From the NCBI GenBank assembly GCA_035527715.1, contig DATKZY010000227.1:1-19268 (forward strand): DNA of 19,268 bases, read 5' to 3'. The translations under genes were made by a program, and so were the position numbers. Shown piece by piece: positions 6,907 through 14,212 of this stretch; position 1 is the stretch's first letter; every line of letters starts with the position of its first letter. Under the pieces are notes generated by a model, which worked only from the letters and a program-made list of their open reading frames with translations, was not told the origin of the DNA and made no database searches. Origin of the DNA: DSUN01 sp035527715. Lineage in GTDB: Bacteria > Planctomycetota > PUPC01 > DSUN01.

Positions 6907-9045
6907 TCAGCGCGGCGCGAGGTCGAAGAGGTAGAGGGCGCAGGTCGGCCTGGGGAAGAGGGCGTCGGTGCACTCCATCGCCAGGCGATGCCCCACGGGC
7001 GACCAGGATGGCGGCACTCCCTCCCAGTCCGTGTAGTGCGGCGCGCGCAGGAGGCGAACGGTTCGCCCTGTGTCCATGTCCATGATGTGGAAGGGCGCGA
7101 CCACCGAGCGGGTCCAAAACGCCGCATAGCGCCCGCCGCAGGAGAGCGAATCGAGCGAGTGCATCAGATCCCGGTCCGTCGCCGGCCAGCACTTGGTGTG
7201 GCCCGCGGCCGGGTCAACCAGGACGATGTGTGCCTTGCCGCCCTTCTCAGTGACATAAGCGAATGCGCAGCTATCAGGCGCCCAGACGGCCCACCCGCGC
7301 GTGACCACCCCCGGCGCCACGTGCAGGCGCCCGTGCCCCGTGAGGAGGTCGAAGATCTCCCAGTGCCAGTCGTCCCCCCCGGACTCGCCGCAGGAGGCGA
7401 CGGCGGCCCACCTGCCATCGGATGAGATGTGCGATGCGACCCGGGCCCGCGTGAGCTGATACAGGGGCTTCGGCTTCGGATCGCCGGGCATCTTCAGCCA
7501 GAGCGTGAATGAATCGGACTCCGCCAGGTAGAGTTCGTGGAATATCAGCGCGCCATCTGAACGGTAGCGTGGGTAGTAGACACCCTTTAGGTCGAAATTG
7601 AGTTCGACCCTCTCTACTTTCAGGTCCGATAGGCGGAGGACATGGAGGGCCTTCTCCGTCTCGGACTCGGCGACGAAGACGACCTGGGAGTGGTCGGGCG
7701 ATGCGCTGCCCGACGGGCTAAGGTACAGAGACCCGTCAGCGGAGAAGGCTTCCGTGGTCGCGCCCGACGCGGTGTCGAGCACCCACAGGGCGGCCCGGGA
7801 ATCCGGCCATGTGCCTTGAGACACGGGGATGAGGACCTGGCGGCTGGTGGGGAAGAGCGAGTAGGCGGAAGGCGCGGCGAGTATGGCAGGCAGGGGCCTC
7901 GGAGCGGGCGAATGCGAGTACTCGGTCGGTACGAGAGGGAAGGTTCTCTTCTCCAGCGAAACAGCATCAATGAGGTGGCACAGCTCCTGGTACTGGCCGG
8001 CGACGCTACGGTAGTCGAAGACGCACAGGGTCCGCCCATCGGGCGACCAGAGGAACGGCTTGGGGTGGTGGTCGGGCAAGGCCATCGCCTTGCGGAATGG
8101 GACAGGCTCCCGGCAGGCGCGCCAGACGGCGGGGGCGACGGCTGCCACAAGGCAGATGCCATAGGCCGCGGCCACGAGCCATCCTCGCCGCAGAGGCAGG
8201 CAGGCTGCCAGGTTCCCGATGCCCAATGCGGCGCAGGCGGCGCACACCACGAGGAACTGGCCCCAGACGCCGAAGTACAACGCGCAGGCCAGGAAGAGCG
8301 GCCCCAGGAACGCGATGAGGAGCGGGTAGAGGAGCATGAGCTTCGATTTCCAGCACCACTCGCGGTCGAGGGGGCCGGCCGCCAGGACAGCCATGAAGGC
8401 AGCCATGAGCGCCAGCGCGTAGACCCCCGACATGGGGCGGTCGAAGAGCCAGCGCTCGCCCCAGAGCACCCAGTCGAACACCCAGGCAAGCATCGCCAGC
8501 GAAGCGATGGTGAGTAGCGCGGCCGGGAGGCGGTGCCGCAACGCCACGCGACGGGGGGCAGCCAAATGCCGCTCAGCCGCGTCGCTCAGCTTCGCGTGCG
8601 GGACGCGGGCGAGAATCTCGCGCACCAGCCGCTCGTAGTCCCGATAGGCTGCGCTGATCCTCATCGGGCGATAGAGGGCCAGGCAGAGCCGCCACGGCCT
8701 CTGGTGCCGGAGCCACAGGACGATGGCCGGCGACCCGAACAGGCCGTGGATCGGCAGCCGCACGTCGGTGATGTCCTCCCACGGGATCGCCCGCCGGAAC
8801 CAGAGCCATCGCCGCTCGATCCCACCTTCCGTGAGCACGACCCGCCGCCAGCGCCACGCGCAGGCCGCGGCCGTCACCAGGGCGTAGGCGATGAGCAGGA
8901 TCGGCACATCGTCGAGCCAGTAGCTGTTGACGGCGCTGACGGGGCCGATGATCAGGAGGCAGACGGCGGCGACGAGCGCCCCGAGTGCGAGGAGGAAGAA
9001 CGCCGCGGTGTCGTAGCGGGTGCGGAACACCAGAGTCTCGGGCAT
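6907..9045 (-). CDS. membrane protein: PH-like domain, seven predicted helices, C-terminal beta-propeller
   Basis: A 712-residue protein. Two hydrophobic helices (about 13-34 and 47-64) precede a segment at 65-150 that resembles bacterial PH-like domains (LTEGGIERRW, then IPWEDITDVRL). About five more helices follow (172-195, 206-224, 236-256, 260-283, 289-308). Residues 325-712 contain repeated TolB/PD40-like blades, with FLWSPDGRTL, ISSDGRWAAV, VWAPDSCAFAY and PSWSPVGHRL as blade signatures. The start has GGGGGG about 8 nt upstream. It converges on the glycosidase operon with only 35 bp between stops and is divergent from the aldo/keto reductase. I do not recognise a named family with this architecture; a sensory or scaffold role is a guess. 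Confidence 0.7.
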   Translation of the reverse strand: MPETLVFRTRYDTAAFFLLALGALVAAVCLLIIGPVSAVNSYWLDDVPILLIAYALVTAAACAWRWRRVVLTEGGIERRWLWFRRAIPWEDITDVRLPIHGLFGSPAIVLWLRHQRPWRLCLALYRPMRISAAYRDYERLVREILARVPHAKLSDAAERHLAAPRRVALRHRLPAALLTIASLAMLAWVFDWVLWGERWLFDRPMSGVYALALMAAFMAVLAAGPLDREWCWKSKLMLLYPLLIAFLGPLFLACALYFGVWGQFLVVCAACAALGIGNLAACLPLRRGWLVAAAYGICLVAAVAPAVWRACREPVPFRKAMALPDHHPKPFLWSPDGRTLCVFDYRSVAGQYQELCHLIDAVSLEKRTFPLVPTEYSHSPAPRPLPAILAAPSAYSLFPTSRQVLIPVSQGTWPDSRAALWVLDTASGATTEAFSADGSLYLSPSGSASPDHSQVVFVAESETEKALHVLRLSDLKVERVELNFDLKGVYYPRYRSDGALIFHELYLAESDSFTLWLKMPGDPKPKPLYQLTRARVASHISSDGRWAAVASCGESGGDDWHWEIFDLLTGHGRLHVAPGVVTRGWAVWAPDSCAFAYVTEKGGKAHIVLVDPAAGHTKCWPATDRDLMHSLDSLSCGGRYAAFWTRSVVAPFHIMDMDTGRTVRLLRAPHYTDWEGVPPSWSPVGHRLAMECTDALFPRPTCALYLFDLAPR

Positions 9046-9078
9046 CGGCTGGCCCCCCTGGCTGCAAGGCTCCGGTTA

Positions 9079-9107
9079 GTTATAGACGCCCGCCCATGCC
9101 GCCGCAA
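9079..9107 (-). promoter_or_regulatory. possible promoter for the membrane propeller gene
   Basis: On the minus strand, TTGCGG (9102-9107), 17 bp, then TATAAC (9079-9084). The predicted start is near 9072, leaving a leader of about 27 nt. The -35 match is only fair. Confidence 0.35.
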
Positions 9108-9114
9108 GCCCCGG

Positions 9115-9143
9115 TTGAAAGAAAGGCGGCGTTCGGGTAATCT
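9115..9143 (+). promoter_or_regulatory. possible promoter for the aldo/keto reductase
   Basis: TTGAAA (9115-9120), 17 bp, then TAATCT (9138-9143). The predicted leader is about 64 nt. The -10 is weak. It lies back to back with the minus-strand promoter candidate in the 168-bp divergent gap. Confidence 0.3.
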
Positions 9144-9213
9144 ACTGCGATTTCGCGCCCGGCGCGTGGACGCCCGGGCGGATGGGCAAACCACTTGGCC
9201 AGGACGACCCTCG

Positions 9214-10143
9214 ATGAAGATGGTGCGGATTCGGGAACTGGGCCGCGACGTGTCGTGTCTCGGGATGGGCTCGATGATCTTCGCGCCCGAGCGGAAGGAG
9301 CTGGTGTTCGAGCTGCTCGACCGCTTCCGCGAGCACGGCGGCAACCTGATTGATTCGTCGGAAGTCTACGGCGGCGGGAAGTCGGAGCTGGCCATCGGGA
9401 TGTACCTGGCCGAGCGCAACTGCCGGGCCGACTGGGTGATCCTCGACAAGGGCTGCGGCGCCGTGTCGCTGGTGACGCCCGAGAACATCCGAAAGGCCAT
9501 CGCCGGCAACCTCCAGCGCCTGGGCACCGACTGCATTGACCTCTGGGTCGCCCACCGCGACAACCCGGCCGTGCCCGTCGGCGACATCGTCGAGGCCCTC
9601 AACGACGAGCGGGCCAAGGGGCGCATCAAGGCGTTCGGCGGGTCGAACTGGACGGCTGCCCGCATCCGCGAGGCCAACGAGTACGCCGTGAGGAAGGGGC
9701 TGATGGGCATGGCCGTCTCCAGCCCCCACGTCTGCCTCGCCACGGCGGCCGAGCCGTTCTGGGCCGACTGCACGCAGGCGAGCGAGGCCGACATCGCGTG
9801 GCACGCGACGAGCGGGGTGCCGCTGGTCGCCTGGTCGAGCCAGGCCCGCGGCTTCTTCCTCGGCACGAGCGGCCCCGACGACCCAAACGCCGATCTGCGG
9901 AGGGTCTACCATCCTATCGCGGACAACTTCGAGAAGCTCGCCCGCGCGCGGAAGCTGGCGAAGGCGAAGGGCGTCTCGGCGATCCAGATCGCTCTGGCCT
10001 ACGTGCTGAACCTGCCCGCGCCGCTGGTCGCCCTGGTCGGCCCAGCCACGGCGACGGAGGTGGACTCCTGCGTCGCGGCCGCCGGGCTGACGCTCACGCA
10101 GGCGGAGAGGGACTGGCTGGCGCTCCGCCGCGCCGCTCTCTGA
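9214..10143 (+). CDS. aldo/keto reductase
   Basis: A 309-residue protein of the aldo/keto reductase family, NAD(P)H-dependent cytoplasmic barrel enzymes that reduce carbonyls to alcohols. The full catalytic tetrad is visible: D47 and Y52 in IDSSEVYGGG, K79 in ILDKG and H114 in LWVAHRD. The C-terminal part keeps the cofactor-binding pattern with WSSQARGFF and a GPAT-like segment near the end. The frame is open far upstream, but that region is antisense to the neighbouring gene. The ATG at 9214 has AGGA 9 nt before it and starts the conserved IRELGRDVS sequence; an ATG at 9220 is possible. The substrate is unknown. Nearby glycosidases make a sugar or sugar-derived substrate plausible but unproven. 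Confidence 0.88.
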   Translation: MKMVRIRELGRDVSCLGMGSMIFAPERKELVFELLDRFREHGGNLIDSSEVYGGGKSELAIGMYLAERNCRADWVILDKGCGAVSLVTPENIRKAIAGNLQRLGTDCIDLWVAHRDNPAVPVGDIVEALNDERAKGRIKAFGGSNWTAARIREANEYAVRKGLMGMAVSSPHVCLATAAEPFWADCTQASEADIAWHATSGVPLVAWSSQARGFFLGTSGPDDPNADLRRVYHPIADNFEKLARARKLAKAKGVSAIQIALAYVLNLPAPLVALVGPATATEVDSCVAAAGLTLTQAERDWLALRRAAL

Positions 10144-10164
10144 GACGCGGCCGTCAGTCGCCTA

Positions 10165-10193
10165 TTGCAACCCGACCCCGGACTGGCTATGAT
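10165..10193 (+). promoter_or_regulatory. sigma-70-like promoter for the MgtE-N/Nramp operon
   Basis: TTGCAA (10165-10170), a 17-bp spacer and TATGAT (10188-10193). The start is predicted near 10200, giving a leader of about 59 nt that holds a strong ribosome site. This is one of the best promoter matches in the window. Confidence 0.65.
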
Positions 10194-10242
10194 AGAGCGT
10201 GCTGCGGAAGTCCCCGGAGCACCTCGGCCGCACAAGGAAGCC

Positions 10243-10250
10243 AGGAGGAG
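10243..10250 (+). promoter_or_regulatory. strong ribosome binding site
   Basis: AGGAGGAG is 8 nt before the ATG at 10259. It decides for this start over the in-frame GTG at 10199, which sits at the predicted transcription start. Confidence 0.8.
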
Positions 10251-10258
10251 GAGTCCCC

Positions 10259-11503
10259 ATGGCGAACGCGCGCCCTGCGGGGACCTACTACTACCTGTCC
10301 GAGTTGCTGGGCGCCCAGGTCCGCGTCGAGGGGGAGGGTGCGCCGCTCGGCCGCCTGCGCGACATCGGGTTCCAGACCACGGCGCCCTACCCGCCCGCCA
10401 CGTGCATCGAGGTGAGGTCGCGCTCGCGCGGCACGTCCACGCTCCCCTGGTCGGCGGTGAAGGAGTTCTCGGCGCGGGCCGTCGTGGTGCAGAGGGTGGA
10501 GGGCCCGCCCCCCGTCCCCGATTTCTGGGCCCGCCGCGACGTGTTGGACGACCAGGTGGTGGACCTCTCGGGGGCCAGGGTGCGGCGGGTGAACGACGTG
10601 CAGTTCCTCTACACCGAGGGCCGCCTGGTCCCCGCACACGTCGAGATCGGCTTCCTGGGCATCCTGCGTCGGCTGGGCGTGGTGCGGCCGGCGAGAGCGT
10701 TCCTCCACTGGCTCTTCGACTACACGCCCAAGGAGACCTTCGTCACCTGGCGCCACGTCCAGGTGCTGAGCCCTGGCGGCGTGCGGGTGGCCGCGCGGCT
10801 GAAGCGCCTGACCGATCTGCACCCCGCCGAACTCGCCGACATCCTGGAGGACCTGGGGGCGAAGGAGCGCCAGGCCCTCCTCGCCACGCTGGACCCCGAG
10901 ACGGCGGCCGACGCGCTCGAGGAGGTGGACCCCGACGTCCAGCGCACCCTGATGTCGCAGGAGGAGCCGGGGAAGGCGGCGGACATCCTGGAGGAGATGC
11001 CGGCGCAGGAGGCGGCGGACGTGTTGCGCGAGCTGGCGGACCCCGAGGCCCAGCGGATCATCAACCGCATGGAGACCGAGGCTGCCGACGACGTGCGCGA
11101 GATCCTCGCCCACGAGGAGGAGACCGCGGGGTCCATGATGGCTACCTCCTGCATCGAGGCGCGCCCCGAACACACGGCCGCGGCCGTGCTCGAGGCCACC
11201 CGCCCCCAGGCCGAGGACGTGGGGGTGTTCAATATCATCTACGTGCTCGACGAGACGCGGCGCCTGGTGGGCGTGGTGAGCCTGCGCGAGCTGTTCGCCG
11301 CGGCGCCCGACACTCGGGTGGACGAGTTGATGACGACCCACGTGATCACGGTGCCGGCGGACGCGAGTCCACAGGACCTCGCGCGCCTGTTCGGCAAGTA
11401 CGGGCTGCGCGCCATCCCGGTGGTGGACGAAAGGGGGGAACTCCTCGGGGCCGTGCGGCTGAAGGACGTGTTGAATGAGCTGGCGCACCTGATGAGGGAG
11501 TAG
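10259..11503 (+). CDS. soluble PRC-barrel / MgtE-N / tandem CBS protein, putative Mg2+ sensor subunit
   Basis: A 414-residue protein with no membrane segment. Residues 8-80 form a PRC-barrel-like domain (YYLSELLGAQVRV) and about 95-140 a second barrel-like unit. Residues 182-280 match the superhelical MgtE N domain, with repeated LADILEDL and AADILEEMP motifs. Residues 288-345 and 352-412 are two CBS domains, ending IPVVDERGELLGAVRLKDVL. In MgtE channels the N and CBS domains bind Mg2+ and gate the attached pore; here the pore domain is absent. The gene stops 2 nt before the ATG of an Nramp-like transporter, implying translational coupling. I infer a gate or sensor subunit for that transporter. 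The alternative is a stand-alone regulator. Confidence 0.85.
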   Translation: MANARPAGTYYYLSELLGAQVRVEGEGAPLGRLRDIGFQTTAPYPPATCIEVRSRSRGTSTLPWSAVKEFSARAVVVQRVEGPPPVPDFWARRDVLDDQVVDLSGARVRRVNDVQFLYTEGRLVPAHVEIGFLGILRRLGVVRPARAFLHWLFDYTPKETFVTWRHVQVLSPGGVRVAARLKRLTDLHPAELADILEDLGAKERQALLATLDPETAADALEEVDPDVQRTLMSQEEPGKAADILEEMPAQEAADVLRELADPEAQRIINRMETEAADDVREILAHEEETAGSMMATSCIEARPEHTAAAVLEATRPQAEDVGVFNIIYVLDETRRLVGVVSLRELFAAAPDTRVDELMTTHVITVPADASPQDLARLFGKYGLRAIPVVDERGELLGAVRLKDVLNELAHLMRE

Positions 11504-11505
11504 CC

Positions 11506-12753
11506 ATGGGCGCCTGGCGGCGATGGCGAGTTCGCCTGGCCCTCTTCGCGATGGTGGTGGGGCCGGGCATCATCACGGCAAACGTGGACAACGATGCCGG
11601 CGGCATCGCCACGTACTCCGTGGCCGGCGCCCGGTTCGGCTACCAGATCCTCTGGGTGCTCCTGCCCACCTGCCTGCTGCTGGTCCTCGTGCAGGAGATG
11701 TGCAACCGCATGGGGGTCGTCACGGGCAAGGGGCTCTCGGCGCTCATCCGCGAGCGCTTCGGCCTGCGGGCCTCCTTCTACCTGATGCTCGCCCTGATCG
11801 TCACGAACCTGGGCAACTCCGTGGCCAACTTCGCCGGCGTGGCGGCGGGCGTCGAAATCTTCCACATCTCGCGCTTCGTCGCCGTCCCCGTCGGCGCGTT
11901 CCTCCTCTGGCACGTCGTCATCAAGAGCACCTACCGGGCCGTCGAGCGCTGGTTCTTCGTCGCCTGCGCCTTCTATGTCACCTACATCGTCTCGGGCTTC
12001 CTGGCGCGGCCCGACTGGACGGCGGTGGCCCGCAACAGCCTGGTGCCGACGATTCAGTGGAACAGCACGTATCTCTACATGATGGTGGGCATCGTGGGCA
12101 CCACGATCGCCCCATGGATGCAATTCTACCAGCAGGCCAGCGTGGTGGAGAAGGGCATCCCGCTGAAGCACTACAAATACTCGCGCCTCGACACCATCTT
12201 CGGCGCGATCATCGTCACGATCGTCTGCTACTTCATCGTGCTGGCCTGCGCGGCCGCGCTGCACCAGAACCCGGACACGCGGCACATCGAGACGGCGGCC
12301 GACGCGGCCGAGGCCCTCCGCCCGGTCGCCGGCGACTCCTGCGCCGGCCTGTTCGCCATCGGCCTCATCTCCGCCTCGTTATTCGGCGCCACCATCCTCC
12401 CCATCTCCACCTCCACCAGCGTGTGCGAGGCCATGGGCTGGGAGAGCGGCGTCAACAAGAAGTTCCTCGAAGCCCCCCACTTCTACACCATCTACACCTT
12501 CGTCATCGTCGTGGGCGCGGCCATCGCCCTGCTCACCGACCGCTCTCGCCTCATCTCCATCATGCTCTTCTCCCAGGTCGTCAACGGCATCCTCCTCCCC
12601 GTCGTCATCTTCTACATGCTCCGCATCATCAACGACAAGAGCATCATGGGCGAATATGCCAACGGGCGGCTCCTCAACCTCGTTGCCTGGCTGGGCGCGG
12701 GCCTGGTGGCCGCGATGAGCCTGACGATGGTCGTCCTGACACTCCTCGGGTAA
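11506..12753 (+). CDS. Nramp-family divalent metal transporter, Mg2+-type candidate
   Basis: A 415-residue polytopic membrane protein with about 11 predicted helices. The Nramp opening is clear: GPGIITANVDNDAGG near residues 19-33, then GARFGY at 41-46. The usual TM1 metal motif DPGN reads DAGG (residues 30-33). In TM6 the usual Met-Pro-His reads A202-P203-W204, followed by MQFYQQASVVEKG. Loss of the TM6 methionine is known from Nramp-related Mg2+ transporters (NRMTs) and fits a hard ion rather than Mn2+ or Fe2+. The partner gene encoding MgtE-type Mg2+-sensing domains lies 2 nt upstream, and a CorA gene converges from the right. The family call is strong; Mg2+ as substrate is inferred from motif changes and context. 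Confidence 0.85.
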   Translation: MGAWRRWRVRLALFAMVVGPGIITANVDNDAGGIATYSVAGARFGYQILWVLLPTCLLLVLVQEMCNRMGVVTGKGLSALIRERFGLRASFYLMLALIVTNLGNSVANFAGVAAGVEIFHISRFVAVPVGAFLLWHVVIKSTYRAVERWFFVACAFYVTYIVSGFLARPDWTAVARNSLVPTIQWNSTYLYMMVGIVGTTIAPWMQFYQQASVVEKGIPLKHYKYSRLDTIFGAIIVTIVCYFIVLACAAALHQNPDTRHIETAADAAEALRPVAGDSCAGLFAIGLISASLFGATILPISTSTSVCEAMGWESGVNKKFLEAPHFYTIYTFVIVVGAAIALLTDRSRLISIMLFSQVVNGILLPVVIFYMLRIINDKSIMGEYANGRLLNLVAWLGAGLVAAMSLTMVVLTLLG

Positions 12754-12767
12754 TGAAGTGGGCGAGC

Positions 12768-12782
12768 GGCCCGCGGCGGGCC
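12768..12782. terminator. GC hairpin between convergent genes, possible bidirectional terminator
   Basis: GGCCCG (12768-12773) and CGGGCC (12777-12782) pair around a 3-nt loop, in the 126-bp gap between the converging Nramp and corA stops. There is no T-tract on either side, so intrinsic termination is uncertain. Confidence 0.35.
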
Positions 12783-12879
12783 CGCGACGGAGGCTGAGCG
12801 ACCTTGGCAACGGTGCCGCGGGCGGGGCGGGAGAGCACGGGGCAGAACCCCCTCGGAAGCGGGGCCGAAGGCACCCGGC

Positions 12880-13803
12880 TCACCCGCGGCGGCGCCAGTA
12901 CCACAGCGTGGTCAGGAAGACGGGGATGAAGGCGATCGCCATGATGAACCAGAAGGAGCCCAGGCCCTCGCGCTGGTCGAGCGGGAGGCGGACGTTCATC
13001 GAGAACAGCGCGGAGGCGAGCGTGGGCCACATCAGGGCGATCATGATGTAGTTGAGGCGCTTGATCAGGTGGTTGAGGTTGTTGTTGACGATCGAGACGC
13101 GGGCGTCCATGAGGCTGGCAACGATGGTGGAGTGAATCTCGGCCTGCTTGCACGACTCGTTGTTGTCAATGGCGATATCGTCGAGAAGCTCGATCTCCTC
13201 GGCGGAGAGGCCGAGCTTGGCCGCGCTGTGGCGCAGCCGCTCGATCAGCGCCCCGTTGTAGCGGATGGCGTTCACCAGGTAGACCAGGCCCTTCTCGAGG
13301 TTGAAGAGCTGGATCAGGTAGTCGTTCTGCAGCGAGGTGTTGACCTTGTGCTCCAACTCGTCCGAGATCGTGTTGATGGCGGCCAGGTGGTCGAGGAAGT
13401 GGAATGTCGAGCGGTAGACGACCCGGAGGAACACCTCTCGGAGCGACCGCATGCGGCTGAAGAACTTGGGCCGGTCGAAGATCTCCGCATCCTCAGCCAC
13501 GACGATCACCAGCTTGTCGGCGAAGAGGAACACGCCCATGGACGCGCTCCGGAAGACCAGGCCGTCCTCGGAGCGGTACTTCTTCGGGCGGTTCAGGATG
13601 ACCGCGGCGTGCTCGGGCTCGAACTCCACGCGCGGCAGCTCATTGGGGTCCATGGCCGAAGCCAGGGTGTGCTCGTCCATCTTCAACTGGTCAACCAGGT
13701 AGCGCTTCTCGGCCTCGGTGGGGGCGGAGAACAAGAGGATGGGGCCGGTCTCCTCCTGCGACTCCTGCACTTTCCCGCCCTCGACGGCATAAACCTTCTT
13801 CAC
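12880..13803 (-). CDS. corA: CorA-like Mg2+/Co2+ channel with SMN in place of GMN
   Basis: A 307-residue protein with a large acidic cytoplasmic domain, a long helical stalk (about 100-245) and two C-terminal membrane helices (about 252-272 and 281-302) ending WYWRRRG. CorA proteins form pentameric Mg2+ channels whose selectivity filter is the GMN motif at the end of TM1. Here the position reads S268-M269-N270 (ALFSMNV). The loop PLDQREG follows, as in the family. The chosen GTG at 13803 begins VKKVYAVEGG, the usual start for such proteins. The GTG at 13845 is in frame but lies only about 8 nt from the predicted transcription start. It has its own promoter and converges on the Nramp operon. 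Confidence 0.85.
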   Translation of the reverse strand: MKKVYAVEGGKVQESQEETGPILLFSAPTEAEKRYLVDQLKMDEHTLASAMDPNELPRVEFEPEHAAVILNRPKKYRSEDGLVFRSASMGVFLFADKLVIVVAEDAEIFDRPKFFSRMRSLREVFLRVVYRSTFHFLDHLAAINTISDELEHKVNTSLQNDYLIQLFNLEKGLVYLVNAIRYNGALIERLRHSAAKLGLSAEEIELLDDIAIDNNESCKQAEIHSTIVASLMDARVSIVNNNLNHLIKRLNYIMIALMWPTLASALFSMNVRLPLDQREGLGSFWFIMAIAFIPVFLTTLWYWRRRG

Positions 13804-13859
13804 CGGATTGTCTCTTGTGTCACGCGGTCCCCTGGTGTACCGCACGCACCACTCCGCGT

Positions 13860-13887
13860 ATTATACCCGCGCGAAGCAGGAAAACAA
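13860..13887 (-). promoter_or_regulatory. promoter for corA
   Basis: On the minus strand, TTGTTT (13882-13887), a 16-bp spacer and a perfect TATAAT (13860-13865). Transcription is predicted to start near 13853, about 50 nt before the GTG at 13803. It abuts the end of the transposase remnant. Confidence 0.6.
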
Positions 13888-13894
13888 GAGGGAA

Positions 13895-14047
13895 GAAGCG
13901 AAGCCGGCCGGGGACCTTTGACCGCAGGACCTCGACCTCCTTCCGCAGATACTCCACCTGGAGCGTCTGCTCCTTGCACAGCAGTCGTGCAATCGTCGCG
14001 ACCAGCGGCAGGCTGGCCCAGCTGAAACGGCGTCCGAGTTCCTCCAT
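13895..14047 (-). pseudogene. N-terminal remnant of an integrase-type transposase
   Basis: About 51 codons from an ATG at 14047, preceded by AGGACAGG, encode a hydrophobic start followed by a leucine-rich helix ending EYLRKEVEVLRSKVPGRLRF. This pattern (LRxEnxvLRSK-pGRvRf) is what I recall from the N-termini of rve-type integrase/transposases common in Planctomycetota and similar genomes. After it the likeness stops and the frame runs into the corA promoter region, so most of an expected 300-residue-plus protein, including the DDE core, is missing. The family call rests on a short motif and is moderate. This remnant and the corA promoter account for most of the 409-bp gap between corA and atpG. 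Confidence 0.5.
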
Positions 14048-14071
14048 TGACCTGTCCTTTGCAGCCCGAGG

Positions 14072-14100
14072 GTTCTGGGACTGCCCAAGGATACCAGAAC
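14072..14100. repeat. 7-bp inverted repeat upstream of transposase remnant
   Basis: GTTCTGG (14072-14078) and CCAGAAC (14094-14100) are separated by 15 nt. It could be an operator-like or hairpin site for the former transposase gene. It is short enough to be chance. Confidence 0.25.
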
Positions 14101-14212
14101 AGCCCCTGGAGGCGAGCTCCGAGGCTCGGACCAGTATTCGGACGCTACGCCGGCGCCTTTCCACGGCGCACCGAATTTCTGGACCCTACGGGCTCTGCGT
14201 GAGATCTTCGCT

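Noticed and set aside
5081..7192. 703-codon open frame on the minus strand
   Set aside because: It spans the end of one gene and the start of the opposite gene with low-complexity composition and no domain. It is a GC-bias shadow.
8533..9213. Upstream in-frame extension of the aldo/keto reductase
   Set aside because: It is antisense to the membrane propeller gene, rich in Arg/Pro, and precedes both the promoter candidate and the ribosome site at 9201.
13820..14164. Full 114-codon frame around the transposase remnant as an intact gene
   Set aside because: Only codons from 14047 to about 13895 resemble a known family and have a ribosome site. The remainder runs through the corA promoter and has no family likeness.
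14145..14165. Hairpin after atpG as an intrinsic terminator
   Set aside because: The GCGCC/GGCGC stem is only 5 bp and no T-tract follows on the minus strand.
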